A stretch of DNA of 64,000 nt, from assembly GCA_013397795.1 (NCBI GenBank), contig VZTJ01005909.1, positions 849,642-913,641 on the forward strand, in the 5' to 3' direction. How positions within the stretch are numbered: position 1 is the stretch's first letter; each line of letters begins with the position of its first letter. The position numbers were made by a program, and so were the translations under genes. The notes under the pieces are model-generated. The model ran no database searches, was not told the DNA's origin, and worked only from the letters and a program-made list of their open reading frames with translations. This document shows, piece after piece, positions 35,824-47,256 of the stretch. The DNA is from Orthonyx spaldingii (lineage: Eukaryota; Chordata; Aves; Passeriformes; Orthonychidae).

Positions 35824-35951
35824 AGGCTGGGACAGGCAGGCCTGGCCAGGCAGGTGCAGGCGTGTGNNNNNNNNNNNNNNNNNNNNNNNNNNNNNNNNNN
35901 NNNNNNNNNNAGGCTGGGAGGCAGGCCTGGCCAGGCAGGTGCAGGCGTGTG
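35824..35951. repeat. tandem repeat (about 42 bp unit) interrupted by an assembly gap
   Basis: A 43-base unit at 35824-35866 and a 41-base unit at 35911-35951 are the same except for a 2-base deletion: both begin 'aggctggga' and end 'aggtgcaggcgtgtg'. They flank 44 undetermined bases. A minisatellite that the assembly could not resolve is the simplest reading. Confidence 0.85.
35867..35910. other. assembly gap (44 N)
   Basis: Forty-four N. The true length is unknown; a second gap in this window (49837-49880) has exactly the same number of N, so the figure looks like a placeholder. Frames reading through the N are artefacts. Confidence 0.99.
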
Positions 35952-38900
35952 TGCTGCTGGGGCACGCCAGCAACACGTGTGAAAAGGCAGAGCTGGCAGG
36001 CAGAGGGCTCCGCTGAGAGCTGAGTTATGGAAAATGACTCTTTCCAAGGAATTGCTAAAATTAAAGCGGCAGTGAGGCCAAGCAAGCAGGAGCCAGAGGA
36101 GGGTGAGCAAGGACAGCCAAGCAGCCTCGGGGCAAGGAAGGGCAGGGTGGGCAGGAGGCCGAGGGGAAGGCACCCTTGCAGGGCATCCATCCCCGCCCCC
36201 AACTTCTGCCAACTGCCCAGGCAATTGCAAACACCTTGCAGGTAGGATTTCGGGAAAGCCTCACTGGCGTCCTGGTGGCATTGTTTGGGGGATGCCATGG
36301 AGCAGGGGGCCTGGGAGAATAGCCTTTCCCAACCACATCCCCCACTTGGCTGCCAGTGTGGAGAAAAATACCTCTGTTTTCCCAGCCTGGAAAAGACAAA
36401 TGCCCATGAAGAAACAGCCTGCTCCCTGCCAGGGGCCAGTTGCCAGCAAGGGGCAGGGACCAGTGCCCACAAGGGATTTTGGGAAGCCCTGCAGAGCCCT
36501 GTAACTCATTATGCGCATCCTCTGCCCCTGTCTCCAGCCTGGGGTGCTGCTCCCTGGACATCAGCATTCAGGTCAGCAGTAAGGGCTGTTCCAGCTTCCA
36601 GATATCTGAGTGTTCCCAGCTCAAATCCCCGTGACTCAGGAAACAACACATGCAAGAAAACTCTGCAGAGAGACTTGGGAGAAATACTCCCATTGGCAGG
36701 TTCCCACTTTCCCTGGCATCCCAGGACTTCTCCTGGTCTGAAGAAAACAACAGCAGTAACAAAACAACAGAACTTGCTTATTGATCTTCCTGTTAAAGAA
36801 AAAACCAAAAAGGTAATCTTTCGGCAAGCCTACAAAAGTAATTCTCTTTTGTTTTAACTAGATAAGTGTTGATCAAATCACAGCTACCACTTCTCCCTGC
36901 AGTTGTGAAGACAATGTCACACCGGCAGAGGAAGGGGGCTGGGTGGGAGCCAGGTTTTGTCTAGTTTTTCATTGATGCTGCTAAAAGACACTATTAATTG
37001 GATGGAAATAATGATGTTTTGTCTCAGATGAAACTGCACAATAAATTATCTGTTTATTGTTACTAGTTTTATCCACAAAGCACTACCAGCATGTTGGGAC
37101 TCTGGGGGAATTCGTGATAGCAGGTCCTAGAAAAAAAAAACAGGAAAAAAAAACCAACAAAACAGGAAGGAAAACTACAAGTCAAAAGGAGATGTCTCCA
37201 AGGCTGTTCAGCAGGTTGCAGCAGAGCTAGGGAGTGACCCTGTTACTCAGAAAGTCAGGACTAGATTGAAGCAGTCAAAATGGAAGAAAAGGAAAAAAAA
37301 ATCCCAACTCCTTTTTCTCCCTCTCCATCCATCCCTGCTGTCAGCCAGGATCAGAGCTGAAAAAGGAGTAAAAGCTGTGCAAAAAGCAAACAGCTCTTCC
37401 ATGCCATTGGGAAGTGTGTCAGGAGAGCAGGTGGTTTTGTGGGGACAGGAATGGAAAGATACTGGAACATTGATAGGTCCAGAAAGAGAGCTGGACCTGG
37501 GGAAATAATTCTCTGTTAGCTTATGAGCCAGTCCATCACCCTGGGCTGCCTCCCCTATCCATAGCACCCCAGTGGGAGCCACTCACAGAAAGCAAGGGGG
37601 TCACTACAAGCCTGTACACTGATGTTCAACCAGGACACTTATCACCAAAAATGCCACTCTACTGCATTACACGCTGCCCACCGGCCTCCAGCAGCATTGG
37701 TACCCCGAGCAGGAGAGCAGATGCTTCACAGCTGCATGGCAAAAATATAGTACAGCTGAGCCATGGTCAGATCCTGAACTGGCCAGTCTGAGGCTGGTCC
37801 TGGCCAGTTGTAAAGCAGCACAGATCTCTTGGGCACCTGAGGCCAAAGCTCAGGGGACAGCATTGGCCTGGTTTATCCCAAAGCTGTGCATGTATGGGGT
37901 GAGAGTCTGAGCCAGTGCCTTTCCAATAATTTACTTGATACTCTGTGGCAAACATCTGACTAAATTACTCACAGATTATTCAAACATCGGGAGAGCTGAT
38001 TAAACGATTACTGGTGAATCATTTGTTCAAAGCAAAATGCCCAAATTCCTACACTGAACTACTGGCAGGCAACAGCAGATGAGTTTCAGTCCTCCAAAAT
38101 CCCCGAGTTCACATCAGCCCCTGAGTCTGCACTCCTTGCTCACGGCTTCCCCAAAATATCCGCCCCCTGCCCGACCCCTTGCCACTGGCAGGAGCAAGGT
38201 GAATAGAAGACGTGGGGAACCATTCCTTGAATTCCTGCTGGACTTCAGGCAAACAACAACACAGCAGGCTGAGCTAGGAGCCTTGTCTCTCGCCTTTGCA
38301 CAAAAGAGATTCTCTGGAGGGGGAAAAACCCCACAACAATGGTGAGGAAATGTACAAGAAAACTGCAAAGAAAGCAGCTGACCTTGCATGCCGCAGGCCA
38401 GAAGAAAGTACAAGTGTTCTTGCAAAGAAGCAGGAAAAGATGGAAGCTATGGAGCCGACGAGCTTTTTACCAGCCCAATTTAATCATCTTCTCAGCAAAT
38501 GCTCCCCACGAGGAACAAGAGGGGAAAGTATGATCATGAAAAGATTGCAGGCAAAGGAATTCTGCTGGTACTCCTGGACTGATTAAAATTCCTCAGGACT
38601 CATAGCAGGAGAGAATATTTTATGTAGAACTTCACCTTGTCTTTATTGCATTTGCCAAACTTCTTCCTGTGTAGATAGTGGGAGCTGCGTGCGAAAGACA
38701 AAGATGGAGATAATAAGTACAGAACCTGCCTGTGGCTTCCCAGGCTATAACCCATTTACTTGGGAACAGTCCTGGTGATGGTGGTGAGCATCTGCATGCA
38801 TACAACAAGGTGTGGGCAAGGAGAGGCTGTGGGAACCTCCAGAGCCTGGACAGAGTGTGATGCAGTCGTGTGTGCACAAAGATTTGTGCAGGAGGAAATC

Positions 38901-41900
38901 CTGTCCTTGGATGTAGCCCTGATCATGGGCATCAAGTGGCTCGGAGATGAGTGATTAGCATGATTTGGGCTGCAGAGTGGTACAGAGACAACCAGGTCTT
39001 GCCAGTCAGCTGAAATAAGTGACTGAAGTTTCCATGTGCAGCAAGGATGTCAGGTCTGGTGCATGCTGTTACCAAACCCACTCCTGGAAAACAGAGATTG
39101 GCATATGGAGACACCCCTCACTGCTGCTGCTGTTGCTGCTGCCGCTGCTGGGTAAGGTATCGATGACAAAGTATCGTCTGACACCTGTTATAAATAACGT
39201 CTTTCCCATCACCCACTCACCACATGACCCACTGCCGCCAGCTCCTCACTCAGAAGAGGCTCAGCATGGAATGAAAGCCATATTTAAAATACATTTTTGC
39301 ATATGTCTTTCTGAGCAAGGAACAACAGGATAGAGGTCTGGAAAAGGTTTCCTCCAACACTTTCTTTCCTGTGGTGCCAGAAGAACAACCCCATGAAATC
39401 TCAGGCAAGAACCAAGACCTTAAAGCAATCATGTTTTGCACCACTGTGCACTGAATTACAGGATTAGTTTTGCAATGCTCCTGGAATGGGGAAATCAGCA
39501 CCATAATCCTGTGTGTTTGCCAGGTCGGGTGTTTTTTTCCCACAGATCAGAATATCTTACAGGGGCTCACGACTGCCAGGGTCGGGGGTCACGGAGGTGT
39601 CCAGAGGGAACGTGGCTGGCATGAGGCACACCCAGGTTAGTGCTGCTCTCAGCCTTCTGCCTCCAGCCCCTTCTGTAGCAGAACTGCACCCAAACGGCCA
39701 CAGGGTCTGCATGGCAGGAGTGCTCTCACTGCCCTGGAGAACGCAAGGATGTCCTGATGATTGTGGCTTCTGCCTGGATTGAGAGCCTCTGCCACAGAGC
39801 CCCACCATTCACCAGCCGTGTGCGAGCCCTTCCCAAGCCATGGCTGATGCCAGCGGGGCTGGTTCATCCCCACGATCCGCCTGTGGATTAACACCTCGAG
39901 GCAAGCCAGCATCTGCTGCAGCGTGGCTCCTTGCTCTGGTTGCGGGACTGGCTTCTATCACAAATCATCTTCTTCACATAAGAAAGCAGAAGCCAGGGAT
40001 TAGAGCGGTTTGAAGTTTTTAGCATGAAAAGGTCAGGTTTGAAAGAAAAAAGTGAAAGAGCTGCTTTTTGAATGTCTTTTGGTGAGGAATTTGAAAACCC
40101 CTGCCCCCATCACTTTCAAAAGGGTTGGGGGTTTTTGGTGGGGCTTTTTTTAATGGTCTCTTTTTTTTTTTGGTTTTGGGGTGTTCTGTTGATGGGGAAA
40201 GATTAATTTTGTTTCACTTTCTCTCTTTATTGCCTTTAGCTGAAAAGCACGATTTCCCCAGAAAACCACATTTGGGGTAAATACAATATTGCAGTTAAAA
40301 AAATTCTGGGAAATGTCAGGAGAAATCAAAGGTGACTCAGTTTCAAACCCTGCAAGTCAGAAACAACTGGGAAACATCAGTGGTGGGTGTGGGAAGCAGG
40401 GGATGAAGAGAAGGGAGAGCTCCCATCTCCAACAGCAGATCCCATAGCTGCCTTCAGAGGAGAGAGCTACAGTGAGCAATCACATTCCCAAATATGATGC
40501 CTGTGGAGAAATGCCACCACCAACACCATTCCTGTGCCCCCCACTGTTTGGCTCTCAGTGAGTACAAACCTTTCAAAGATGCATTGTTTGTAATTATTTT
40601 CTGAATTTCTCCTCCTTAACCTTGAGGATAAATTCCTGTAAGTCCAGGAGCTCCATCAAGCAAGTGAAACCCTCTTGGGGTAAGCCCCATCCTCACCCCA
40701 TAGCTCCTTGGTGCCTCAGTGTGGGGTACATCTATACCATGAGATGGATGGCTCCTGTGGCCACTAATAAAATCAGAATGGACACTGCTGTGCACCTCAT
40801 AGTCCTTTTATAAAAATGGAGAAATACCCCCTCTTCTTTCTGCTCCTGCATCCTCTGCCATCTTCCTCTTTCTCTCTCTCTTCTCCATTAACCATATTTC
40901 ATCCATCCCTTCCTTCAGCTTCACCACTGCCAAGCCCAAAAGTGGACAAACCTTTACTTTTCTCTCACACACCTGGCATAATCACAGGGTGTTCATCCCA
41001 CCTGTTTACCCCATGTTGTAACGTTCCACTTGAGACCTTCAACACTAATATCTTTTAAGATCTATTTGACTCCTTCTTAAAACTGAGCAAACCCTTTCTT
41101 TGCAAAAATGCCATAATTAAGTCAAATTGTGTAATTGCTTTTCATCATCCCATCAGAGCAGGTAGGGTACCTACATGTTCCTGTTCTCAAAACTTCAGAT
41201 TTGGGAATTTCCAACTAAAAAATATCTCCCCTCACCCTTCCATCCCTTCTTCCCCCAAACCCCCACCACAAAAAAAGGGACAAACAAAACCAACCAACTA
41301 AAAAAAAATTAAACCCACTCAACCATTAGAAAAAACAAACAACCCTCAGACATCATCAGCTTGGAGCCTTTTATCTGAGTCCAAACAGATCTGTTTTCAC
41401 AAGAGAATTCATGGTTGTCTTCTCGTTGGGTTTGCATTATAACCTTTTTTGGAAACACCTTGCTGCCTGGAACAATGCACCACTAGGGAGCACAAACACC
41501 CATCCTGGGAGTATTCAACAACTATTTGCCAAGAAGACCTAATGGTCCAAATATTCTCCCTGAACGCAAAACTATCCTGACCAAAACTGCTCAGCTGTGA
41601 CTTCCTGAAAGGTGTTGAAAAATCTGGCAGGGTGAGGAAAAGCCCATGAAATTTCCTTGGGTAATTGGGCCAGCAATGCAAAAGGCTGCTGAAATTTCTC
41701 AGTTTCATCCAGGTGGAGATTCAAGCTCTCAAAAGAGAAACAAAAAAATCTGCATCTCCCCTGATACCGTGATGTGAGACAACGAGTTAGCAAAACTTCA
41801 GGTGCTGTAAATTTTGATTTCCTGACAGCCACTTTAGCAAAGCTTCCCACCTAGAGATGGGAAAATTAATTATGCTTGCACAGTTTCTTTGTTTGAACTG

Positions 41901-42149
41901 AAAAAAAGCTCCCGGGGAAGTTTTGGGTGATTATGGATCCAGAGGAGGCTGCAGTTGAAATATTCATGCTCTGGAGGGTTCCAGGCACAGTGTGAATCTG
42001 CAAATCCCATGCTTGGAAAGGGGTGTCTTCATCGTTTAAGGACAGGGCGCAGGCTTTTTCTGCCTCCATCCCTCTTTGCCTGGATGCTGACAGAGATGTG
42101 CCAGCTATTCCCAACCATCCCTGATGCACCCTCTGCCTCCTTCCTTAAC
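35952..42149. other. unique non-coding DNA, + strand G-rich
   Basis: No gene recognised. From about 35.6 kb the + strand turns G-rich (38761-38820: G 22, C 10). Contents include A-runs at 37129-37150, a T/G-rich stretch at 40125-40180 and a poly-A/C stretch at 41265-41345. The short CTG tract at 39121-39150 is entered separately. Confidence 0.6.
39118..39151 (+). repeat. imperfect CTG repeat ending at a splice-donor-like GTAAGG
   Basis: Ten CTG-like triplets, two of them altered to TTG and CCG, run from 39121 to 39150 and are followed by G|GTAAGG (exon side ending 39151). In one + frame the triplets read as a leucine run, reminiscent of the hydrophobic core of a signal peptide, but the frame's upstream part has no suitable start nearby. 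Without a recognised exon it is listed as a simple repeat. Confidence 0.6.
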
Positions 42150-42500
42150 AGCGGGTTTTGCGCCGTGTGAAAGAAATGCTGCAAAGCGGCGAGGATGCAG
42201 CGATCACAGGGGACAAGAGGAATGTATTTCCAGCGGGGTCTCTGTGGAAGGAGGGGGAAAAACAAATAGAAGGGGTTTCTTGGCTCCGGCGGCCGCTGGC
42301 AGCGGCGGAGCGCGGCGGGATGGTTCTCCGTGCCTGCAGTGCCATCTCCCGGCAGGGCCCGCTCGGGGACCGCGGGAGGATGCTCGGCGCTCTCGGACCG
42401 GCCGCGGGGGCTCTGGAGGGTGGGCACATGTTTTGGAAGGGCAGTGCTCAGTCTGGGATGCTTACCCCCAGCCTGCCGGCGGCTGGGCTGAGCGCCGAGG
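42150..42500. promoter_or_regulatory. second, smaller GC-rich island
   Basis: CpG-rich sequence, densest at about 42280-42410 ('ggcggccgctggcagcgg', 'gcgcggcggg' and similar), stands out from AT-richer DNA on both sides. A + frame crosses it (42158-42610, 150 codons) but is not recognisable as a protein. It may be an alternative promoter or an internal first exon for a rightward transcript, or an orphan island. No decisive splice or start signal was seen. Confidence 0.45.
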
Positions 42501-43984
42501 GTCTGATCTTGCAGGGGAAAGAGATAACACGGAGGTCTTATCTTTTCCCCTGCCTTAATATAGGTGATACCTTGTGGGGGGGGTATCTAAATGAGATAGG
42601 TGTTCTCTGACAAATAGGATGATATATACCCTTGCTAAACCTGACGTCTGGATAGAAGGGGAAGAGTGGTGCTGGACATTACAGCATGGTATAAATGAAA
42701 ACATGCCTGAGAAGCTGTCCCAGTGCCCATATTTTGTCCCTACATCCTTCCTCTGGTTTTTGTCTGTTCCTGCAGTGGGGTGGGGAGGCAAGGGTTCATC
42801 CTGCCGTGTCTTCAAATTATCAGGCAGTGGGTCCTGGGCTCCTCAGGCACGTCTGGCAGAGCAGCAGTGATATGGAGGAGAAGAACAGTTGAGAAGGACC
42901 TGTTTCCACACCTTCAAGTGGCTCCTGCTCTGTGAGATGTTTTGAACAGCAGTTTTGCTTCTGGGGGGGTGTGCTTGGGCTTAGGAGTGTGAGGGCTCAC
43001 ATCTGAGATCTGCAGAGGCTGGTGAAGCAGGGGTGTATTCAGGGCAGGACAGAAACGGGGGTAGCAGACATCCCAACCAGCTGGTGAGGTGAGTGTTCCC
43101 CCAAGCATGTGCAGCCCATCAGATAAAGCCTGCAGAGGCAAGAGGAGAGATGAGTGAACAGAGAAGCAACCAAATTACCCCGCGGGGCTGGGATAGCCCA
43201 GATTTCAGTGTGCTGGATCCCAGCTTGCTCCCATCAGTGATCCCACTCAGCTCTGGCTGTGCCCAGGTCAGCTGTGTCCTATATATGCTTCTCGTGGGCT
43301 GGATTCTTCCCACAGGCTCCTCTGAGCTGGCCAGAGAGCAAATCCCAGTTCGGGAGTTCATCTTTCTCTGCCTCTCAGCACCTCCCAAGCATCTGGATTG
43401 TCAGGGCCTGAGGAAAATGTCCCCCTCCAGCAGCCATTTCAAGCCCATGCTAGGAAAGTGCTGTAATGCTGGTACACGGGGTGTAATAGCTCCTGCCACA
43501 TCACTCACTGCTGTAACCAGTGATAAATAACTGCAGTGACCCCGCTGTAGATCACAGCTGTACTTAGAGACCTCTCTGTGGAGGTCAGGGTGCTGGATGA
43601 GGCATGCTGGGTACTAATGGCTGTCCCCACCGTGCTAATTGAAGTAGGAATGGAAACAAAAGCACACCATCTCTTATTTTCAGACAATGGGCTCAGAGGA
43701 AAGTGGTGACAACATTTTGTCAAGCAGTGCAGATGCTTTTCGATTCCTTCCCCTTCTCTTGTGACTCAGTGTTTTGGCTTTTCCTCCTGGTATATCCTTC
43801 ATGCTCTGGGATCCCTGTGCCCAGAAGTGGGCACAGAAGCAGGTCCTCACTATCTTGGGGTAAGCACAAGACACCCTTTTATTCAAAGAATTGATAAATC
43901 AGCTTAACCTGCACTTATGAACTGAAGAGTGTGAGATGCTCTCCATTCTCTTGATCTTTCTGTCAATACACAATGTTTTGCTAA
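42501..43984. other. non-coding DNA, no gene seen
   Basis: No recognisable gene, RNA or repeat family. A G-run lies at 42577-42584 and another at 42962-42969. Overlapping short frames on both strands are treated as chance. Confidence 0.55.
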
Positions 43985-44107
43985 AAGAGGTACGAAAGTC
44001 CTGTGCTTGATGCAGGCTAGCAGGAGAGACCAGATTCATACCAAGGAAGAAGTCAGACCAAATGATCAAAATGGTCCTCACTGTCCTTAAAGTTTATGAA
44101 TGCAGTT
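43985..44107 (+). mobile_element. old CR1 LINE 3' end, + orientation
   Basis: The end reads 'accaaatgatcaaaatggtc', 'ctgtccttaaagtttatgaatg', which matches by eye the tail of older CR1 subfamilies ('gatgatc-aaatggtccct-ctggccttaaa-tctatgaatctatg'). Upstream text back to about 43985 is diverged and its start is uncertain. It is a short truncated copy without coding capacity. Confidence 0.65.
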
Positions 44108-44821
44108 TAACGTCTTGGGAGCTCTACTTGAGTCAGCTGGTTTAAGGAAAAAAAAAAACAAAAACCAAAAAAAACCACCACAAACCAAACAAAAAAACTC
44201 AAATCTTTTGAATTTTGATTGCTTTCCCATTCAGCTAAATTCCAATTCAATTTCTTCTGGACAAGGTTATAATCTTGCTTCTGCCAGCCAAGCGCTTTAA
44301 TCTCTACCATTGTCTTCTGTTGCCAGGAGCAGGCAGGAGTTGTGGGGTGAGGGGCTGTTTGGCACCACATTCACAATCATGGTCAATACCTTGTATCTCA
44401 AGCATCCTTAAAACTAAAAGCAGGGAGGGAAGGAACTGCCAGGGATAGATTAGTGTTGGCTGCTGACAAAGAATCAGCCAGGCAAGAAAAAGAACTGGGA
44501 AAAGGAGCAAGATGAGATGTGAATGCACTTAGCAGCAGGGGAACAATATTTCTTGTACCAGCAATGAATACAGTAACAGGGAGACATGTAAGCATCTTGA
44601 TTTTTTTAAAGTATGCTCCTGCTGCCACTGCATCAGCATGTACTTACAGATAAAGGGTGTTTAAGAGGAGTATGAGAAACAGGAGCACAGTTCCCCAAGT
44701 AATTTAATTTCTTCCACAGAGAACTGCAACAGGCAATGGAAGCAACGGGCATAAACGAAGGAAGGATCTTGCAAGGGATGTAGTGTGCACCAAAATCTTG
44801 GCCTTCACTTAGAGACCGTTG
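44108..44821. other. non-coding DNA with an A-rich tract
   Basis: An A/C-rich tract with long A runs occupies 44147-44200 just after the CR1 tail. No gene or RNA recognised in the rest. Confidence 0.55.
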
Positions 44822-44929
44822 TGAAGGAAGGAAGGAAGGAAGGAAGGAATGAATGAATGAATGAATGAATGAATGAATGAATGAATGAATGAATGAATGA
44901 ATGAATGAATGAATGAGTGAATGAATGAA
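44822..44929. repeat. compound (GGAA)n (TGAA)n microsatellite
   Basis: About six GGAA units (to about 44848) pass directly into about twenty TGAA units that run to 44929 with a single TGAG interruption near the right end. The long pure tract suggests it is young and likely length-variable. The minus-strand frame through it reads as a repeated Ser-Phe-Ile-His block and is not a protein gene. Confidence 0.97.
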
Positions 44930-47167
44930 GAGCCTGTGATAGTTTCCTCATGGACCAGAGCTTTCTCCTCTTGCAAAGGCTGCTGAGGGTACCTGCCAGC
45001 CTTGGGCTTGCAGAGCAGAGGTAAGGCAGGAATGGAATGGATGGAAAGACACAGCGAAATGATCAGATGGGATCTGGAGGCAGCTGCACCTGTGTCAAGC
45101 TGTAGGAAATTTGAGTTAATTAGAGAAGAAGGAGTTGGCACTTTCTGGAAAACTTCAGTGCTTGGAGTCTTGGACATGCTGATGCTCCATGGAGTGGTCC
45201 TGGGGGACATTTCAGCAGCACAGCTCTTGTGTTCTGTACCTTGTCTCTGTCATATATACTCAGGGCCATTCTGTGTCTACACCTGGGGGAGGTCCTGATT
45301 TCACAGTGACCCCTGCAAGCCCTGCTGCAGCATTACCAGCCTGCTTTGGATGCAGGACAGGGACCACATTTCCCATGACATGGACAAGGCAGTTCTCCAT
45401 GCCAGGCAAAGTGCAGGGCAGGCAGAGGATGTGGGAAGTGATACATTAAATCCCTACTTATTGTCTATCCACCACCCAGACAACATGGGTGGGAAGAGCA
45501 CAAATGTCACAAGCATTAAAGGTTTCTCTGCTGGAAAAGCCTTCCTCTGCTCGAGCTCCTCTCAGCAAGAAGCAACTCTCAATAAAACTCTTTCAGCAGA
45601 GTTGATGGCAGACTGAAGCGAAGCAGCAAACACAACCCCAGCAGGAGACCGTTTAGGTTATTATTTTAATTAATTGCACATGTAGTTAAACTGAAAGAAA
45701 AATAGAGACGTGACACCCAATTATTCAAATCCGTTTCTGCCAGTCACACACCACTGCTGCTACCAAGTCCCAGCACAAAGCTCTGCCCTCTGCTATCTCC
45801 AGAAATGCCAGATATTTGCATCTCAAGGTTGGTAAGCTATTGTCATGCAAGTTTTCTTGCTGTGCAAAAGGGATGAGGAATTGTAAATCTACCAGTGTGG
45901 TCCCATAGAGAATTGCATTTCCTAGAGCCGGTGAATCATTCCTTCCCGTGGCAGTTTCCCCCTAAAATGTCTCGTTCCTCACCATGCAGCACAGACTACT
46001 CCAAACTTCCCTGTTATTGAGGAAGACACTGGAAGATGCAGCTCCGAAGGCAGGAGAAGGATCCATCCAGTGAGAGCAACAGGCATTGGGCTCCTGAAGG
46101 GAAACACCCTCAAAAGTAATGTCCATCTCCAAGGAGATGCTAGCCCAGCTCCAATCACTTGGAACTAGTTCAGGAAGTTAAAGCAGAGTGCTTCAGGCTA
46201 GGAAAACTTTCAGTTTTCTTCTGTAGTGACCAAAAGTATGAAAATGAGACTATCAGGCTTTTCAGGACTGGGACTTTTGAATATGATTCCCCCTTGGGAG
46301 CAGGCATGGCTGGTACTTGCAGCTGCCAATTCCTGTTCTCCCACCATGAGGGCAGACATGCCTGTTGCTGTCTGCAATGCCAGGCACAAATCCCTCTTCA
46401 GCCCTAAGAAGCAGCCTGTGATCCTCAAATGGGCTCTCAGTGTGTAGAAATAGGGTGGTTTCCTGATTTCCTGACCCACACTTCCCCCAAAGCAAAGGCT
46501 CAGTGTGATCCCTCATGATGTCTTTGCTGGAGAAATATCAGAGATTTCAGTAGAAAGGAAAACTCCCATCTCCAGTCACCTCTGACACATCTGTGAAGCC
46601 CAGCAAGGCCATCTAGGAGGGTGATCATCCCGGCCCAGTTCAGCTCAGCATCTTCTCGGCAACCCCTGTGCCATGATCCCTGATATTCAGTGGGGATGAG
46701 AGCTGCACCAGCAGAATTGGGCAGACCTGGTTCCCAGGGCACCATGTTGCCTCAACAGGGAATGTGAGTGAGTAATTTACCTGATTTTATTCTCTTTTCA
46801 AAAATCAAACTGGGGCAATGTGGTGATCCACCTGTACTTCTGCACCATTGGCTCAGTGGGACAGAGGCCAGGCTCTCTCCTATGCTTGTGTATCAGCTAC
46901 TTCTTCAGTCCCCCAGTCTAGCTGATTAACAAGTCCAATTAGACTTTGAGCCACGCTTCCCCATTTGCATTTCCCTTTGAAGTTTGCTCTTTCTATTTGA
47001 GACCTGGAAAAGGTTTGATGTTTCCCAAGAAAAGCTGGGGGTTTTTCCCAAATAAGTCAGTTAGTTTGATTGAAGATGTTAAATTTCCCTGGTCCTGCCT
47101 AGATGCTTGAATTGTCACACCACCCTATTCATAAGTATGCAGGCAATTTTCTTGTTGCTTTGTTTTG
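44930..47167. other. unique non-coding DNA
   Basis: No gene recognised. An AT-rich patch at 45655-45725 contains TTTTAATTAATTG (two overlapping TAATTA-like cores) in otherwise GC-moderate DNA, possibly regulatory. Frames up to 98 codons lack any signature. Confidence 0.55.
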
Positions 47168-47256
47168 AAAGGTGTCCCTGCCCATGGTAGGGTGGTTGGA
47201 ACTCTATGATCTTCAAGGTCCTTTCATCCCAAACCACTCTGTGATTCTATTCACAG
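47168..47256 (+). mobile_element. CR1 LINE 3' tail, + orientation
   Basis: The text 'ggtgtccctgcccatggtag', 'gggtggttggaactctatgatctt', 'caaggtccttt', 'cccaaaccactctgtgattctatt' (in part) is the canonical CR1 3' end of birds with few changes, including the ATTCTATT-type octamer. Only the last 90 bases or so are present, so this is a severely 5'-truncated copy. Confidence 0.92.

Noticed and set aside
35678..36472. Frames of over 200 codons on the minus strand across 35577-36472
   Set aside because: They read through the 44 N and a tandem repeat; the unknown residues make the length meaningless.
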